Shown here: piece after piece, positions 1 through 7,084 of the stretch
Layout: each line of letters opens with the position of its first letter
Position numbering within the stretch: the first letter of the stretch is position 1
Source: Nonomuraea solani
Lineage (GTDB): Bacteria; Actinomycetota; Actinomycetes; Streptosporangiales; Streptosporangiaceae
Direction: 5' to 3'
Assembly: GCF_900108335.1 (NCBI RefSeq)
Contig: NZ_FNVT01000024.1
Location: 62,001 to 126,000 of the forward strand
DNA length: 64,000 nt
Notes under the pieces: model-generated
What the model was told of the DNA's origin: nothing
Database searches by the model: none
What the model saw: only the letters and a program-made list of their open reading frames with translations
Made by a program: the position numbers and the translations under genes

Positions 1-179
1 CGCAGGCAGTCGGTGAGGGCGTCCCAGTTGCGGCCGAAATAGCCGGGGAGGCGCAGAGCCCGCGCGACCTCCTCGAAGAAGGCCGCGCGGGTCCGGCAGG
101 CGCCACCGTCCACCATCGCGGGCGCCGGACCGGTGGACACCGTCAGCCAGTGCGGCAGTGGACGTGCGGCGGAGGTCAT
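1..179 (-). CDS. Barstar-family ribonuclease inhibitor (3' end beyond window)
   Basis: Partial minus-strand gene starting with ATG at 179; 59 codons are visible. The end of the visible part reads LRLPGYFGRNWDALTDCL, which is the conserved barstar segment (GYFGRNWDAL) containing helix residues that plug the active site of barnase-type RNases. Barstars are small cytoplasmic proteins that protect the producer from its own secreted RNase. The gene begins 8 bp after the stop of the RNase 3' fragment at 188, so the two formed an RNase-inhibitor operon before the mobile element split the RNase. The rest of the gene lies left of the window. Confidence 0.9.
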   Translation of the reverse strand, partial: MTSAARPLPHWLTVSTGPAPAMVDGGACRTRAAFFEEVARALRLPGYFGRNWDALTDCL

Positions 180-187
180 GGGCGTTC

Positions 188-389
188 CTAGAGCCGGTAG
201 AAGTCGGTGTAGTGGTTGGGCGAGAACCACACCACACCGGTGCTGCGGTTGACGACGATCCGGTACGCGTCACGCGCGGCACCCTGCGCCCGCGAGTACA
301 CGTCGTACTCATGGTAGGTGGCGCCGCTGGGGAGCTGGCCTTCGCGGTTGTAGAAGCGGCCACCGGCGAAGTTGTACCTGCCGTCCGGC
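188..389 (-). pseudogene. 3' half of a secreted guanyl-specific ribonuclease (barnase/RNase Sa type), split by the integrated element
   Basis: On the minus strand from the attachment core, an open frame of 63 residues runs to TAG at 188: RYNFAGGRFYNREGQLPSG..., YHEYDV..., YRIVV..., PNHYTDF. These are the RNase Sa/barnase landmarks. The catalytic triad expected for this family (Glu in YHEY, Arg in YRIV, His in NHYTDF) lies entirely in this half. It has no start codon or signal peptide of its own; those are 12 kb away at 12440-12649. Joining the halves at the shared 10-bp core gives an in-frame protein of about 129 residues reading ...YSWPDG-RYNFAGG.... The gene is therefore disrupted here and could be restored by precise excision. 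Confidence 0.9.
380..389. other. Left attachment-site core (attL)
   Basis: GCCGTCCGGC occurs here and again at 12452-12461. It is the only sequence shared by the two junctions: left of 380 is RNase coding sequence, right of 389 is the element. The core is a GCCG/CGGC dyad around the non-palindromic dinucleotide TC (384-385), which is the natural candidate for the staggered cut of a serine integrase. The integrase gene starts 38 bp inside. Confidence 0.85.
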
Positions 390-426
390 TGCTTCCGCTA
401 TCCACACACAGGGGAAGCGGGGCACC

Positions 427-1935
427 ATGGAAGACATGCTCACGACGGACTACGACGGGTGCGGGCGCTGCTTGGTGGGGGTGCGGCGGCTGAGCAGGAA
501 GAGCGACGCAACCAACAGCCCACAGCGTCAGGGAGACCAGATCCTACGGGCCACAGCGGACGCCGGAGGGCACATCGTGGCTTGGGCGGATGACTGGGAG
601 GTTTCCGGTGCCACGGACCCGCTGACGCGACGGGGGTTCGGGCCCTGGCTGCGGGGAGAAATGGGGCCATATGACGGTATCGCGGCGGCCACCGTCGATC
701 GCGTCGGGCGCAACGTCCGGGACACGTTGAACACGCAGGCTCTATTGACCGGCCAAGGTCGCGTTATAGTGACGGCCGATCACGTGGGAGTGTGGGATTT
801 CAGCGACGCGAACCAGGAAAACGAATGGCTGATAAAGGCGTGGGGATCGCAAATGGAACTGCGTGCGATCCAGAAACGCAACCGTGACGAGGCAGTACGC
901 GCACGCGCAGCAGGGGAACCCAAACAACGCCCGTCGTATGGATACATGTATGTCCGTCTCGCCCATAAGGCAAAGATCGACCACGTAGCGATCGATCCAG
1001 TAGCCGCAGAGATTATCCAGGAAGTGGCACAGCGAATTCTGGCGGATGAGACGGGAAAGATTACCTGTGCGACAGAGGCGGCACGCCTGACACGTGAAGG
1101 AATTCCCTGCCCGTTCGATCGGCTTCGCCAACTGTATGGCCGTCCGATGAAGGGCGGGCCGTGGACTGCGAAAGCCGTCAAGCACATCTTGTGCAGTGAA
1201 GCTGCGCTCGGATATTTGATCCACCACAAAAGGCCGGTCATTGGTTCTGACGGACGGCCAATGCGAATTGCCGAGCCGCTGTGGGATCGCGCGACCCATG
1301 ATGCTCTCGTCAAGAAAACTGCACCGAAGCGCAATGGAAGTCGCGCGCCGAAAAGCACGCAATTGCTGTCGGGCATCGTGTTTTGCGGTAACTGCGGTGC
1401 ACGGCTACACGTCACAGGTCGATACGGATGCATCGCACGGGTACGCGGGATTCCCGCGTCGGCGCATTGCAAGCCAGCCCCCATGATGACGCTCACAGCA
1501 TTGGATGCCCTCGTAGGCGAATGGTTCCTTTCCCGCTACGGCGCCGGAGAAGTCATGCGAAAAGTCTACGATCCTGGCACCGGGCATGCCACTCAGGTCG
1601 CGGAGTTGACGGCCACACGCACACGGTTGCGTGAGGACCGCCAGGCCGGACTGTACGACGGTCCAGAGGACGCGGAATGGTACCGCATCGAATACCGGCG
1701 ACTCGGGGAGGAAATCGCGGCCCTGAAGGCGTTGCCGGAACGCAAGCCGGGAATGAGAATGGTGCCCACCGGCAGGACGATTGCCCATGAATGGGATGCG
1801 GGAGATTCCGTTAAGCGGCGGGAAATGCTCGCAGAGTTTGAGGTCCGTGTGGTGTTGCACCCCACCGGACACGACCCACGCGCAGCAATTACCGGCATGG
1901 AGATCAGCACGGATGGGATCGAGCTGACCGGCTAA
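427..1935 (+). CDS. Large serine recombinase (integrase)
   Basis: 502 residues. It integrates and excises the element by double-strand cleavage at att sites. The N-terminal resolvase domain (about 14-150) has the Arg-Leu-Ser motif in GVRRLSRKSD, with Ser23 the likely nucleophile, and a DRVGRN motif. A recombinase domain follows (about 160-300), then a zinc ribbon with FCGNCGARLHV and a later C...HCK pair (about 315-350), then a charged coiled-coil segment (about 390-440). This is the standard layout of the large serine integrase family. Start choice: ATG 427; an in-frame ATG at 436 is also possible. The start is only 38 bp from the attachment core, leaving little room for a promoter in the integrated state. 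Confidence 0.97.
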   Translation: MEDMLTTDYDGCGRCLVGVRRLSRKSDATNSPQRQGDQILRATADAGGHIVAWADDWEVSGATDPLTRRGFGPWLRGEMGPYDGIAAATVDRVGRNVRDTLNTQALLTGQGRVIVTADHVGVWDFSDANQENEWLIKAWGSQMELRAIQKRNRDEAVRARAAGEPKQRPSYGYMYVRLAHKAKIDHVAIDPVAAEIIQEVAQRILADETGKITCATEAARLTREGIPCPFDRLRQLYGRPMKGGPWTAKAVKHILCSEAALGYLIHHKRPVIGSDGRPMRIAEPLWDRATHDALVKKTAPKRNGSRAPKSTQLLSGIVFCGNCGARLHVTGRYGCIARVRGIPASAHCKPAPMMTLTALDALVGEWFLSRYGAGEVMRKVYDPGTGHATQVAELTATRTRLREDRQAGLYDGPEDAEWYRIEYRRLGEEIAALKALPERKPGMRMVPTGRTIAHEWDAGDSVKRREMLAEFEVRVVLHPTGHDPRAAITGMEISTDGIELTG

Positions 1936-1950
1936 GGAGGCTACACACGC

Positions 1951-2002
1951 GAAGAAACCGCCCGGAACCTACGTGGGGTAGGTCCGGGCGGTTTCGTCTT
2001 CT
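1951..2002. terminator. Bidirectional hairpin terminator between convergent genes
   Basis: GAAACCGCCCGGAACCTAC is followed after a short loop by GTAGGTCCGGGCGGTTTC, a stem of about 18 bp with one bulged base, flanked by GAAG/CTTC. It sits 15 bp after the integrase stop and 49 bp beyond the stop of the convergent gene at 2051, so it can serve both. Confidence 0.85.
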
Positions 2003-2050
2003 CACCTTCTCTGACGCGCCGAAAGCAACTTCTCCTTTCTTTGGACGGCC

Positions 2051-2500
2051 TCAGATGGCGGTGAATACGGGAATCAGGTAGCGCACTGTACGCCCCATGC
2101 GTGTGATCACTCGTACGTCGCGCATTGATAGACGCCCCTGCCTTGGCAATGTGGCCGTGGGGCATCTCAGTACCGTAGCGACCTGCCATGGCGCATATGT
2201 CAGGGTGAAGAGATAAGAATCGGAACGCTGGGTGTCGAGACGGCACCACAGCGTTTCGTTGTCTGCCTCCACGACCACGACTGTCAGGGCCGCTTGCGGA
2301 ATGCGGATCTGCAATTCGTCTTTTGTGCGAGAGTAGACGGTTCCGCCGTAAATGGTGGCTACGGCATGGGCGAGTCGGCGGGATGAGCTAGCGATCTGCC
2401 ATCCTGCCGCGCCAGTCTCCGCGTGGACCCAAGGGCGTAGATGTCCGTCGCATTGATTGCGCGCGGGCGTCTCCGCGTGACTGGCCGGGGGTATTCTCAC
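2051..2500 (-). CDS. Candidate recombination directionality factor (gp3-like), otherwise hypothetical
   Basis: 149 residues, GTG start at 2500 preceded by GGAAAGAAG. The central segment, GWQIASSSRRLAHAVATIYGG followed by a strand-rich stretch (ELQIRIPQAALTVVVVEA), resembles the phage phiC31 gp3-type directionality-factor family as I know it: a phrase of the type W/F-x-x-x-S-x-x...AvA-x-x-YGG followed by beta strands. Such proteins bind large serine integrases and switch them from integration to excision. Its place directly downstream of and convergent with the integrase fits. The similarity is from memory, not a search, and the usual C-terminal RRCDG motif is absent (a CDG occurs near residue 18 instead). 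Alternatives: an uncharacterised element protein. Confidence 0.5.
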   Translation of the reverse strand: MRIPPASHAETPARNQCDGHLRPWVHAETGAAGWQIASSSRRLAHAVATIYGGTVYSRTKDELQIRIPQAALTVVVVEADNETLWCRLDTQRSDSYLFTLTYAPWQVATVLRCPTATLPRQGRLSMRDVRVITRMGRTVRYLIPVFTAI

Positions 2501-2732
2501 CTTCTTTCCATTTTCTCGATTCGATGCTTTTGATTTACTCGTCGGGCATCACCTCTTTCCGGCCAAGCGTTCCCGATCTTCTGGTGTCGTTGGACGCACC
2601 ACCTCCTCTCTCCAGTTACGTTCCGTGTTCGTCTCACCGTCTCGTCTCAGTGCGCGTGTGTCGCCTCTGTACGCGCAGACGTGCGGGAGACTGAGACATT
2701 GAGACGATGAGACGACTACCGAGAGTCGGTGA
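2501..2732. other. Non-coding stretch between TraB-like gene and directionality-factor candidate
   Basis: 232 bp with no credible gene. Besides the GTCTC/GAGAC repeats at 2630-2716 it must hold the ribosome binding site, and perhaps a promoter, for the gene at 2500. AT-richer runs at 2510-2535 could supply a -10 region, but no clear promoter is visible. Confidence 0.5.
2630..2716. repeat. Clustered GTCTCA/TGAGAC repeats with 8-bp period; candidate TraB recognition (clt-like) locus
   Basis: On the plus strand TGAGAC recurs at 2692, 2700 and 2708, exactly 8 bp apart, with an extra GAGAC at 2687. Facing it, GTCTCA occurs at 2631 and 2644 with GTCTC at 2639. The two groups are inverted relative to each other across about 40 bp. 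The nearest repeat lies 20 bp beyond the stop of the TraB-like gene (2733). Streptomyces TraB proteins bind 8-bp direct repeats in a cis locus of transfer close to traB through a C-terminal winged helix, and that fold is present here. A hairpin terminator for the tra operon is the alternative reading. Confidence 0.55.
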
Positions 2733-4571
2733 CTACGCGGGGTCGGGGTCGAGGCGTGCCCGCCACCGTCCCCGGCTGACCTGACGTACTCTCCCGTCGT
2801 TTTCGAGCTGTGACAGTCGCCGGTAAATGGTGGGGCGGCTCATTCCCGTTGCGGTTTTCAGCTCGTCTACGGTTATCCCGTTTTCGGGGGCGTCGCGTAG
2901 GACCGCCCACAACACGCTGTCGCCGCGTTTGGGCGCGGTTTGGCGGGCGTGCCGTGGCGATGTCCGCTCCTCCTCTGTCGGGGCGTCTGCGTGCCTCTCA
3001 GCCGTCGATGCTGCGGCGTCCAGAGCGGCCAGGGACACCGCGTCGAGGGACGGGCGACCTTCGGCGTGCCGTTCGGCGGTCGCCGCTACCCTCTCGTCGC
3101 CAAGGAGGTAGCTGCGGGCACGGCGGGGGATGTCGTGTTCCGGGGAGCTGATCAGGAACTTGCCGGGGGCGTCCAGCTTGTGTGGGTGCCATCCGGCCTT
3201 GACCATGCCCTGTCCGAGGATGAGGTCCCCATCACGGGGTTCGCGGACGCGGAAGCACAGCCGGACGTCCATCTGGGAGCGGACCGCGCTCTTGCCCATC
3301 GCCTCTTTCGAGGGGCGTTGCGTGGCGGCGATCAGGTTGACCGCTGGGGCGCGGCCCCGTCGGGCGATCGAGTCGGCGTAGTCGATCGCGCGGGGTGCCT
3401 CGCTGGCCAGTTCGGCGTACTCGTCGATGATGATGATCAGGGCGGGTCGCTCGGGTGACGGCTCCCAGACGCGTTCGCCGCGTCTGGTGAGGTCATCGGC
3501 CCGTCCGTCTAGGATGACCACGGCGTCGGCCAGCAGCGCCTCTGCCTCCTGTGGCGTGGTGGCCAGGCGGTCGATGCACGATGACCAGGGCAGCAGTTCC
3601 ATGCCGCGTTTGAGGTCGATCGCCCACAGGATCACGTCCTGGCAGGCGGTCAGGTCCCCGAGCAGGACGTTCACGCCGCCGGACTTGCCCGCTCCGGAGA
3701 TGCCCGCGAACAGCCCATGCCGCCGCAGGAAGGGCACGCGGACGGGCATGCCGTCCTCGAACAGCCCCAGCTTGACCGGTTGCGTGATCGACGTGATAGA
3801 CGGGCCTGGCCAGGCGATGGCATCGGCGTGCGGGTCGGTTTCGATTACGCGCACGTCGGCGCGGTTGGCCTTCTTGCTGGCCACCGGCTGGACACGCACG
3901 CCGCCGCGTGTGGTGCCCAGTGCCGATTCCAGGCGTGGGACCGCCGTGAGGGCGTCCTCAACGGTCTGGCCTAGCCCCAGCCCGAGCCTGAATCGGTAGC
4001 CCCACAGATCCACGATGGCGGACTGCACGCGGGATCCGGCCAGGCCGACCGCTTGGGCGATGTCGGGCCAGGCGGCCAGCGTGCGTTCTACGCGCACGCG
4101 GGCACGCCTGCGACGGTGCGCCCACCAGGGCACCGCCAGTACGAGTGTGCCGATGCCGAGCACGGCGGGTAGGGGCGCGGTGAACGGCCCCTGGTAGGCG
4201 GCCAGGGTGAGCCACGTTCCGGCGAACGCCGTGGTGACGGCGGCGTAGCCGCGTTCGATCGGGCGGGGCAGGTTGACCCACCGGCCCCAGATGGCCACCG
4301 CGCCTGCCACCAGGACGACGGCGATGATGACGGTGGGCCACCATTCGGGGAACCAGCGTCGCAGGATCACGCCCGTCACCAGGACGGCGGCGGCGATGGT
4401 GAGGGGGGCGAGTTCAGAGCGGTAGCGCCAGACGGCGCGAGCGATGCTGGCGATGACCAGGGGCGCGAATTCGAGGTCCTCGGTGATCAGCGCCATGGGT
4501 TCGACGCCGTACCGTCGCATGCGGCGGGCGTTGCGCCGCATCTGGTAGCGGGAGGCGCGATGACGGTTCAT
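2733..4571 (-). CDS. TraB-like FtsK/SpoIIIE DNA translocase (conjugal transfer)
   Basis: 612 residues. Predicted to form a membrane-anchored hexameric ATPase that pumps double-stranded DNA into the recipient, as in mycelial conjugation. Hydrophobic segments lie at about 55-70, 78-96 and 130-150. The FtsK domain has Walker A GISGAGKSGG (about 290-298) and Walker B LIIIIDEYAEL (about 378-388), with a later AATQRPSKEAMG sensor segment. The C-terminus (about 555-605) is a winged helix (VDELKTATGMSRPTIYRRL), comparable to the TraB/FtsK gamma domain that reads short DNA repeats. It is last in a tightly packed minus-strand operon and overlaps the gene before it by ATGA. Confidence 0.93.
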   Translation of the reverse strand: MNRHRASRYQMRRNARRMRRYGVEPMALITEDLEFAPLVIASIARAVWRYRSELAPLTIAAAVLVTGVILRRWFPEWWPTVIIAVVLVAGAVAIWGRWVNLPRPIERGYAAVTTAFAGTWLTLAAYQGPFTAPLPAVLGIGTLVLAVPWWAHRRRRARVRVERTLAAWPDIAQAVGLAGSRVQSAIVDLWGYRFRLGLGLGQTVEDALTAVPRLESALGTTRGGVRVQPVASKKANRADVRVIETDPHADAIAWPGPSITSITQPVKLGLFEDGMPVRVPFLRRHGLFAGISGAGKSGGVNVLLGDLTACQDVILWAIDLKRGMELLPWSSCIDRLATTPQEAEALLADAVVILDGRADDLTRRGERVWEPSPERPALIIIIDEYAELASEAPRAIDYADSIARRGRAPAVNLIAATQRPSKEAMGKSAVRSQMDVRLCFRVREPRDGDLILGQGMVKAGWHPHKLDAPGKFLISSPEHDIPRRARSYLLGDERVAATAERHAEGRPSLDAVSLAALDAAASTAERHADAPTEEERTSPRHARQTAPKRGDSVLWAVLRDAPENGITVDELKTATGMSRPTIYRRLSQLENDGRVRQVSRGRWRARLDPDPA

Positions 4572-4918
4572 CGGCCACCGCCCGCCGTGCGTCGGGCGGT
4601 GGCGCTGTGCTGGGCGTGCAGCTCGTCACGCACGTAGAACAGCGGGTCGTGCTCGCCCTCGTCGTGGGCGGCCAGGGTGGCGCGGATGGCGGCGATCAGG
4701 TTCGCGCGCTGGTAGCGGGAGGTGGACAGTTCAGCGCGCAGACGATCGATGTCGGTGATCAGGGCCGGGGTGTCGGCCAGGGCGTCGAAGATGCGGCGCC
4801 ATAGGTCGTCGAGGGCGGGGGCGGACTTGGCGAATGCCGTCAGCAGTTCGGCGGCGGTGGTGTTGCGGGTGGCAGCTCCCTGTAGATCAGTGTGCGGGTA
4901 GGGGTGGCGTTGGGTCAT
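4568..4918 (-). CDS. Small hypothetical protein of the transfer operon
   Basis: 116 residues, overlapping the TraB-like gene by 4 bp (ATGA), so translationally coupled to it. Residues about 20-90 are helical and charged with heptad-like spacing (LLTAFAKSAPALDDLWRRIF; LRAELSTSRYQRANLIAAI), suggesting a coiled coil. No membrane segment or catalytic motif is visible. Position suggests an accessory transfer (Spd-like) role, but the family is not recognised. Confidence 0.8.
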   Translation of the reverse strand: MTQRHPYPHTDLQGAATRNTTAAELLTAFAKSAPALDDLWRRIFDALADTPALITDIDRLRAELSTSRYQRANLIAAIRATLAAHDEGEHDPLFYVRDELHAQHSATARRTAGGGR

Positions 4919-4949
4919 TAAGCATCACCTTCTTCGGTTGGCGGGCGGG

Positions 4950-5138
4950 TCACTTACCGGTGATCCAGTTCAGGGCGGCACCGATCGCGGCGCGGATGTC
5001 GGGGGCGAGGGCGGTAGCGGCCAGCAGGAAGCCGAACAGCAGCGCAATGAGCGCGTGCCAGAGCTTCAACCCCAGGTAGCGCCAGGCGATGAACACCAGC
5101 ACGCCGACCACGAGCACCAGCGGGACAGTCACAGACAC
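4950..5138 (-). CDS. Small two-helix membrane protein of the transfer operon
   Basis: 62 residues, GTG start at 5138 with a strong GAGGAGGTGAAG ribosome site. Two hydrophobic helices (about 4-20 and 28-48) separated by a short basic turn (WRYLGLKLW) fill almost the whole protein. Small hydrophobic proteins next to traB are typical of actinomycete conjugative elements, where Spd proteins help plasmid spread through septa; that role is an inference from context. Confidence 0.8.
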   Translation of the reverse strand: MSVTVPLVLVVGVLVFIAWRYLGLKLWHALIALLFGFLLAATALAPDIRAAIGAALNWITGK

Positions 5139-5186
5139 GGGGACTTCACCTCCTCTTCGAGATCTCGGAGACCGGCGACGCGCGGG

Positions 5187-5315
5187 TCAGATGCCGTCGT
5201 GGCGGGACTTGCGGCGACACCAGCGCCAGCGAGCGCGGCACTTGCGGCACCGCAGCGTTCCGGGCGTGGCCGCACCGCACAGGCACCGGCCAGGCTGGAG
5301 CGGAAGTGATCGCAT
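5187..5315 (-). CDS. 42-residue cysteine-rich (zinc-ribbon-like) microprotein
   Basis: Begins at ATG 5315 with GGAGGAGGTGAAG ahead of it, one of the best ribosome sites in the element. The protein is RCLCGAATPGTLRCRKCRAR plus a basic tail. The CxC...CxxC spacing and Arg/Lys-rich end look like a mini zinc ribbon that could bind nucleic acid. The strong ribosome site overlaps the end of the gene upstream (TGA at 5322), so the two are coupled. The family is not identified, but the organised cysteines and conserved operon position make it a credible gene. Confidence 0.7.
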   Translation of the reverse strand: MRSLPLQPGRCLCGAATPGTLRCRKCRARWRWCRRKSRHDGI

Positions 5316-5321
5316 CGGGCT

Positions 5322-5507
5322 TCACCTCCTCCCGGTGTAGGCGGTCGGCCGGCGGGCGTAGGTGCCCAGCAGCCGGCGGCTGAGGGTTCCGGTCGGGGCG
5401 TGGCGGCGGTCCTCGGCACGGATCACAGCGACCAGCACCACGAACAGCACGAGCGTGGCGACCGACAAGGCCAGGGCCAGGAACACGACGAACAGGGCGA
5501 TGTCCAC
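5322..5507 (-). CDS. Small single-helix membrane protein of the transfer operon
   Basis: 61 residues. One long hydrophobic helix (about 3-28, FVVFLALALSVATLVLFVVL) is followed by a basic cytoplasmic tail rich in Arg. Its last codons AGG AGG TGA form the ribosome site of the next gene. It lies 3 bp after the gene at 5511. Function unknown; an Spd-like spread role is possible from context. Confidence 0.75.
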   Translation of the reverse strand: MDIALFVVFLALALSVATLVLFVVLVAVIRAEDRRHAPTGTLSRRLLGTYARRPTAYTGRR

Positions 5508-5510
5508 CGC

Positions 5511-5870
5511 TCACGCCCCCTCGATCTCGTCGAGGGTGATCGCGTCACAGTAGGACTCCAGCGCGGCGCGGCGTTCCATCGCGGCCTGCGTGATCGTGAC
5601 GGCCTGGTAACGGACGCTGCCGAACTCCACACCGGTGACGTGGTGGCCGTGCTGGACTGTGGGCGTGGTGCCCAGCAAGGCGGCGATCCGCTCGACTTCG
5701 GCGATCGCCTCGGCCTCGGTGCTGGCGTCGGTGTCGTAGAGCGGGTGGACCGACACACGCACCGGCCCGTATCGGGGGACGGGCAACTGCGGGTTGCTGT
5801 CGAGGAACGCGGCCAGAGCGCGCAAACCGGCGATCAGTTCGCGGCGGTGGTGGTGCTGAGCTGGGCTCAT
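5511..5870 (-). CDS. Conserved-looking hypothetical, first gene of the transfer operon
   Basis: 119 residues, ATG at 5870. The N-terminal part has RELIAGLRALAAFLDSNPQ, a helical phrase I associate with actinomycete element and phage proteins, followed by an alternating beta/alpha region (VSVHPLYDT; EAIAEVERIAALLG; GVEFGSVRYQAVTI). No catalytic motif is visible. It opens the minus-strand operon running to the TraB-like gene, and its upstream region carries the 22-bp-spaced CGGTGAGAT repeats, so it is likely the gene most directly under that control. Confidence 0.8.
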   Translation of the reverse strand: MSPAQHHHRRELIAGLRALAAFLDSNPQLPVPRYGPVRVSVHPLYDTDASTEAEAIAEVERIAALLGTTPTVQHGHHVTGVEFGSVRYQAVTITQAAMERRAALESYCDAITLDEIEGA

Positions 5871-5944
5871 CTAGATCACATCCCTTCCGTTTCCGGTGAC
5901 CTACGCTGCGAAGGTAGGTTTCGGGGAAGGGCTCAACCCATCGC

Positions 5945-6012
5945 GCGGTGTGATCGTGCGGTGAGATCAAAAACATCCGGCGATGAGATGAAACGGATCC
6001 TGCGGTGAGATA
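5945..6012. promoter_or_regulatory. Four direct repeats GCGRTGWGAT upstream of the transfer operon (operator array)
   Basis: GCGGTGTGATC (5945), GCGGTGAGATC (5958), GCGATGAGATG (5980) and GCGGTGAGATA (6002) lie in the same orientation. The last three start exactly 22 bp apart, two helical turns. The same CGGTGWGAT half-site forms the palindrome at 7229-7256 ahead of the XRE regulator gene. This suggests one regulator controls both the transfer operon and itself. Confidence 0.65.
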
Positions 6013-6040
6013 AGCCCCAGCTCACGGCACATGTCGCCGC

Positions 6041-6219
6041 ATGGCGCACAAGCGTGACCCCCGACAGAGCCCTTGGGAACTGGCACTCTCGCGAGCGCAG
6101 AAGACTCTGCCGGGGGCGTTGACGCGGCGGTGCGGGACGCGGCGGCCAGGGTGTGGGCCGGTCAACCGCACCGTCGCGCGTTCAGGGAGGAGGGGTCAGC
6201 GCGGGAACCCCCCGGCTGA
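6041..6219 (+). pseudogene. Possible small gene with a frameshift (low confidence)
   Basis: From ATG 6041 the frame reads MAHKRDPRQSPWELALSRAQ..., coding-like to about 6119. From 6121 the next frame reads DAAVRDAAARVWAGQPHRRAF... to TGA 6217, with high GC in third positions. Neither half alone makes a convincing gene; together they would give about 59 residues if one base were added near 6118. No ribosome site is visible at 6041. It may be a decayed gene, a sequencing slip or chance. Confidence 0.25.
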
Positions 6220-6227
6220 CCTCCGTG

Positions 6228-6521
6228 TCAGCGCCAGCGGCGAAGGAAATCCCTCAGCCACTCCGGTATGGGATGCGTTACGGGCGGCGGCGGCTCCGCC
6301 GACATCGCCTTAACCACGAGATCTATGCATTCGCGGCAGGCGAACTCCTCGCCCATCGCACCGGGGAAGGGGATGAGATCTCCGGCAATCTCGTGTACCC
6401 AGACGCGCGGCTCGGCCGAGCAGATCGCGTGGGTCCATGTGCTCGGCTTGGCGTCAACGACAGCATGCCGCGTCACGGGGGCATCACGCGTCTGCACTTC
6501 ACCCAACGCGTAGTCGGTCAT
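6228..6521 (-). CDS. Small hypothetical protein with paired cysteines
   Basis: 97 residues from ATG 6521, which overlaps the previous stop as ATGA; longer upstream starts in this frame would overlap the preceding gene almost entirely and are not favoured. Contains HAICSAEPRVWVHEIAG and later ACREC, a C...CxxC arrangement that may bind a metal. The C-terminus is proline-rich then basic (EWLRDFLRRWR). Last of three coupled small genes. Function unknown. Confidence 0.65.
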   Translation of the reverse strand: MTDYALGEVQTRDAPVTRHAVVDAKPSTWTHAICSAEPRVWVHEIAGDLIPFPGAMGEEFACRECIDLVVKAMSAEPPPPVTHPIPEWLRDFLRRWR

Positions 6522-6766
6522 GCGATCACCGATCCTGTGTCCATCATGGTCATCGCTGTGTTGAGCAGGCCAGCATTGCCGCTCACGAAGGGCGGCTTGT
6601 GATCTGGCCACGAGACGCGGCGGGCGCACCATAGGGGGATGTGGCACATGCCGTTCGCTGACTGCCGCCACACGGTCCAGCCCGGATGCGCGCGCATGAG
6701 CAGTGAGCACATTGCCCGCGCGTTCTCCGGGATGTCGTAGTAGCTGTGTATCTCTTCGGGCTTCAT
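6518..6766 (-). CDS. Small hypothetical protein
   Basis: 82 residues, ATG at 6766, three bases after the stop of the gene at 6770 and overlapping the next gene by ATGA. The N-terminus reads EEIHSYYDIPENARAMCSLL and the middle has tryptophans (GWTVWRQ, VSWPDHKPPF). No family recognised; tight packing with both neighbours is the main support. Confidence 0.6.
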   Translation of the reverse strand: MKPEEIHSYYDIPENARAMCSLLMRAHPGWTVWRQSANGMCHIPLWCARRVSWPDHKPPFVSGNAGLLNTAMTMMDTGSVIA

Positions 6767-6769
6767 GCG

Positions 6770-7084
6770 CTATCGCCGCTTTGGCGCGGATGCGAGAAGA
6801 TCCCCATACCGGGCGGCGATGCGTCGTGCCGCCCGCTTAGGGTCGGTCGTGGGCTGCCAGGCGTAGACGGGCCGGTCGCGCTGGTCGTTCCAGCCCGCCC
6901 ACCACCAGAAACGATCATCGTTGGTCCACACGACCAGGCCATGCCAGACCGACACCACCGCCAATCCATAGCCGTTGTTCACGTCGGCCGTGATGCCATG
7001 CAATGCAAGCTCCCGTTGTAGCTGCTCAGCCACGGCAACGGCGGCCATGGAGGCGAGACGAGATGTCTCCTGTTCCCGAATCAT
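6770..7084 (-). CDS. Small hypothetical protein, first of a three-gene set
   Basis: 104 residues, ATG at 7084. A helical N-terminus (SMAAVAVAEQLQRELALHGI) precedes a strand-rich aromatic core (VSVWHGLVVWTNDDRFWWW) and a basic C-terminus. The fold looks like a small alpha/beta protein; function not recognised. It is divergent from the XRE regulator gene and shares the palindromic operator at 7229-7256, so it is probably controlled by that regulator. Confidence 0.7.
   Translation of the reverse strand: MIREQETSRLASMAAVAVAEQLQRELALHGITADVNNGYGLAVVSVWHGLVVWTNDDRFWWWAGWNDQRDRPVYAWQPTTDPKRAARRIAARYGDLLASAPKRR

Noticed and set aside
1951..2002. Riboswitch or structured RNA
   Set aside because: A simple long stem between convergent genes is sufficient as a terminator.
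2630..2716. CRISPR array
   Set aside because: The repeat units are 6-8 bp with no spacers; fits protein-binding repeats instead.
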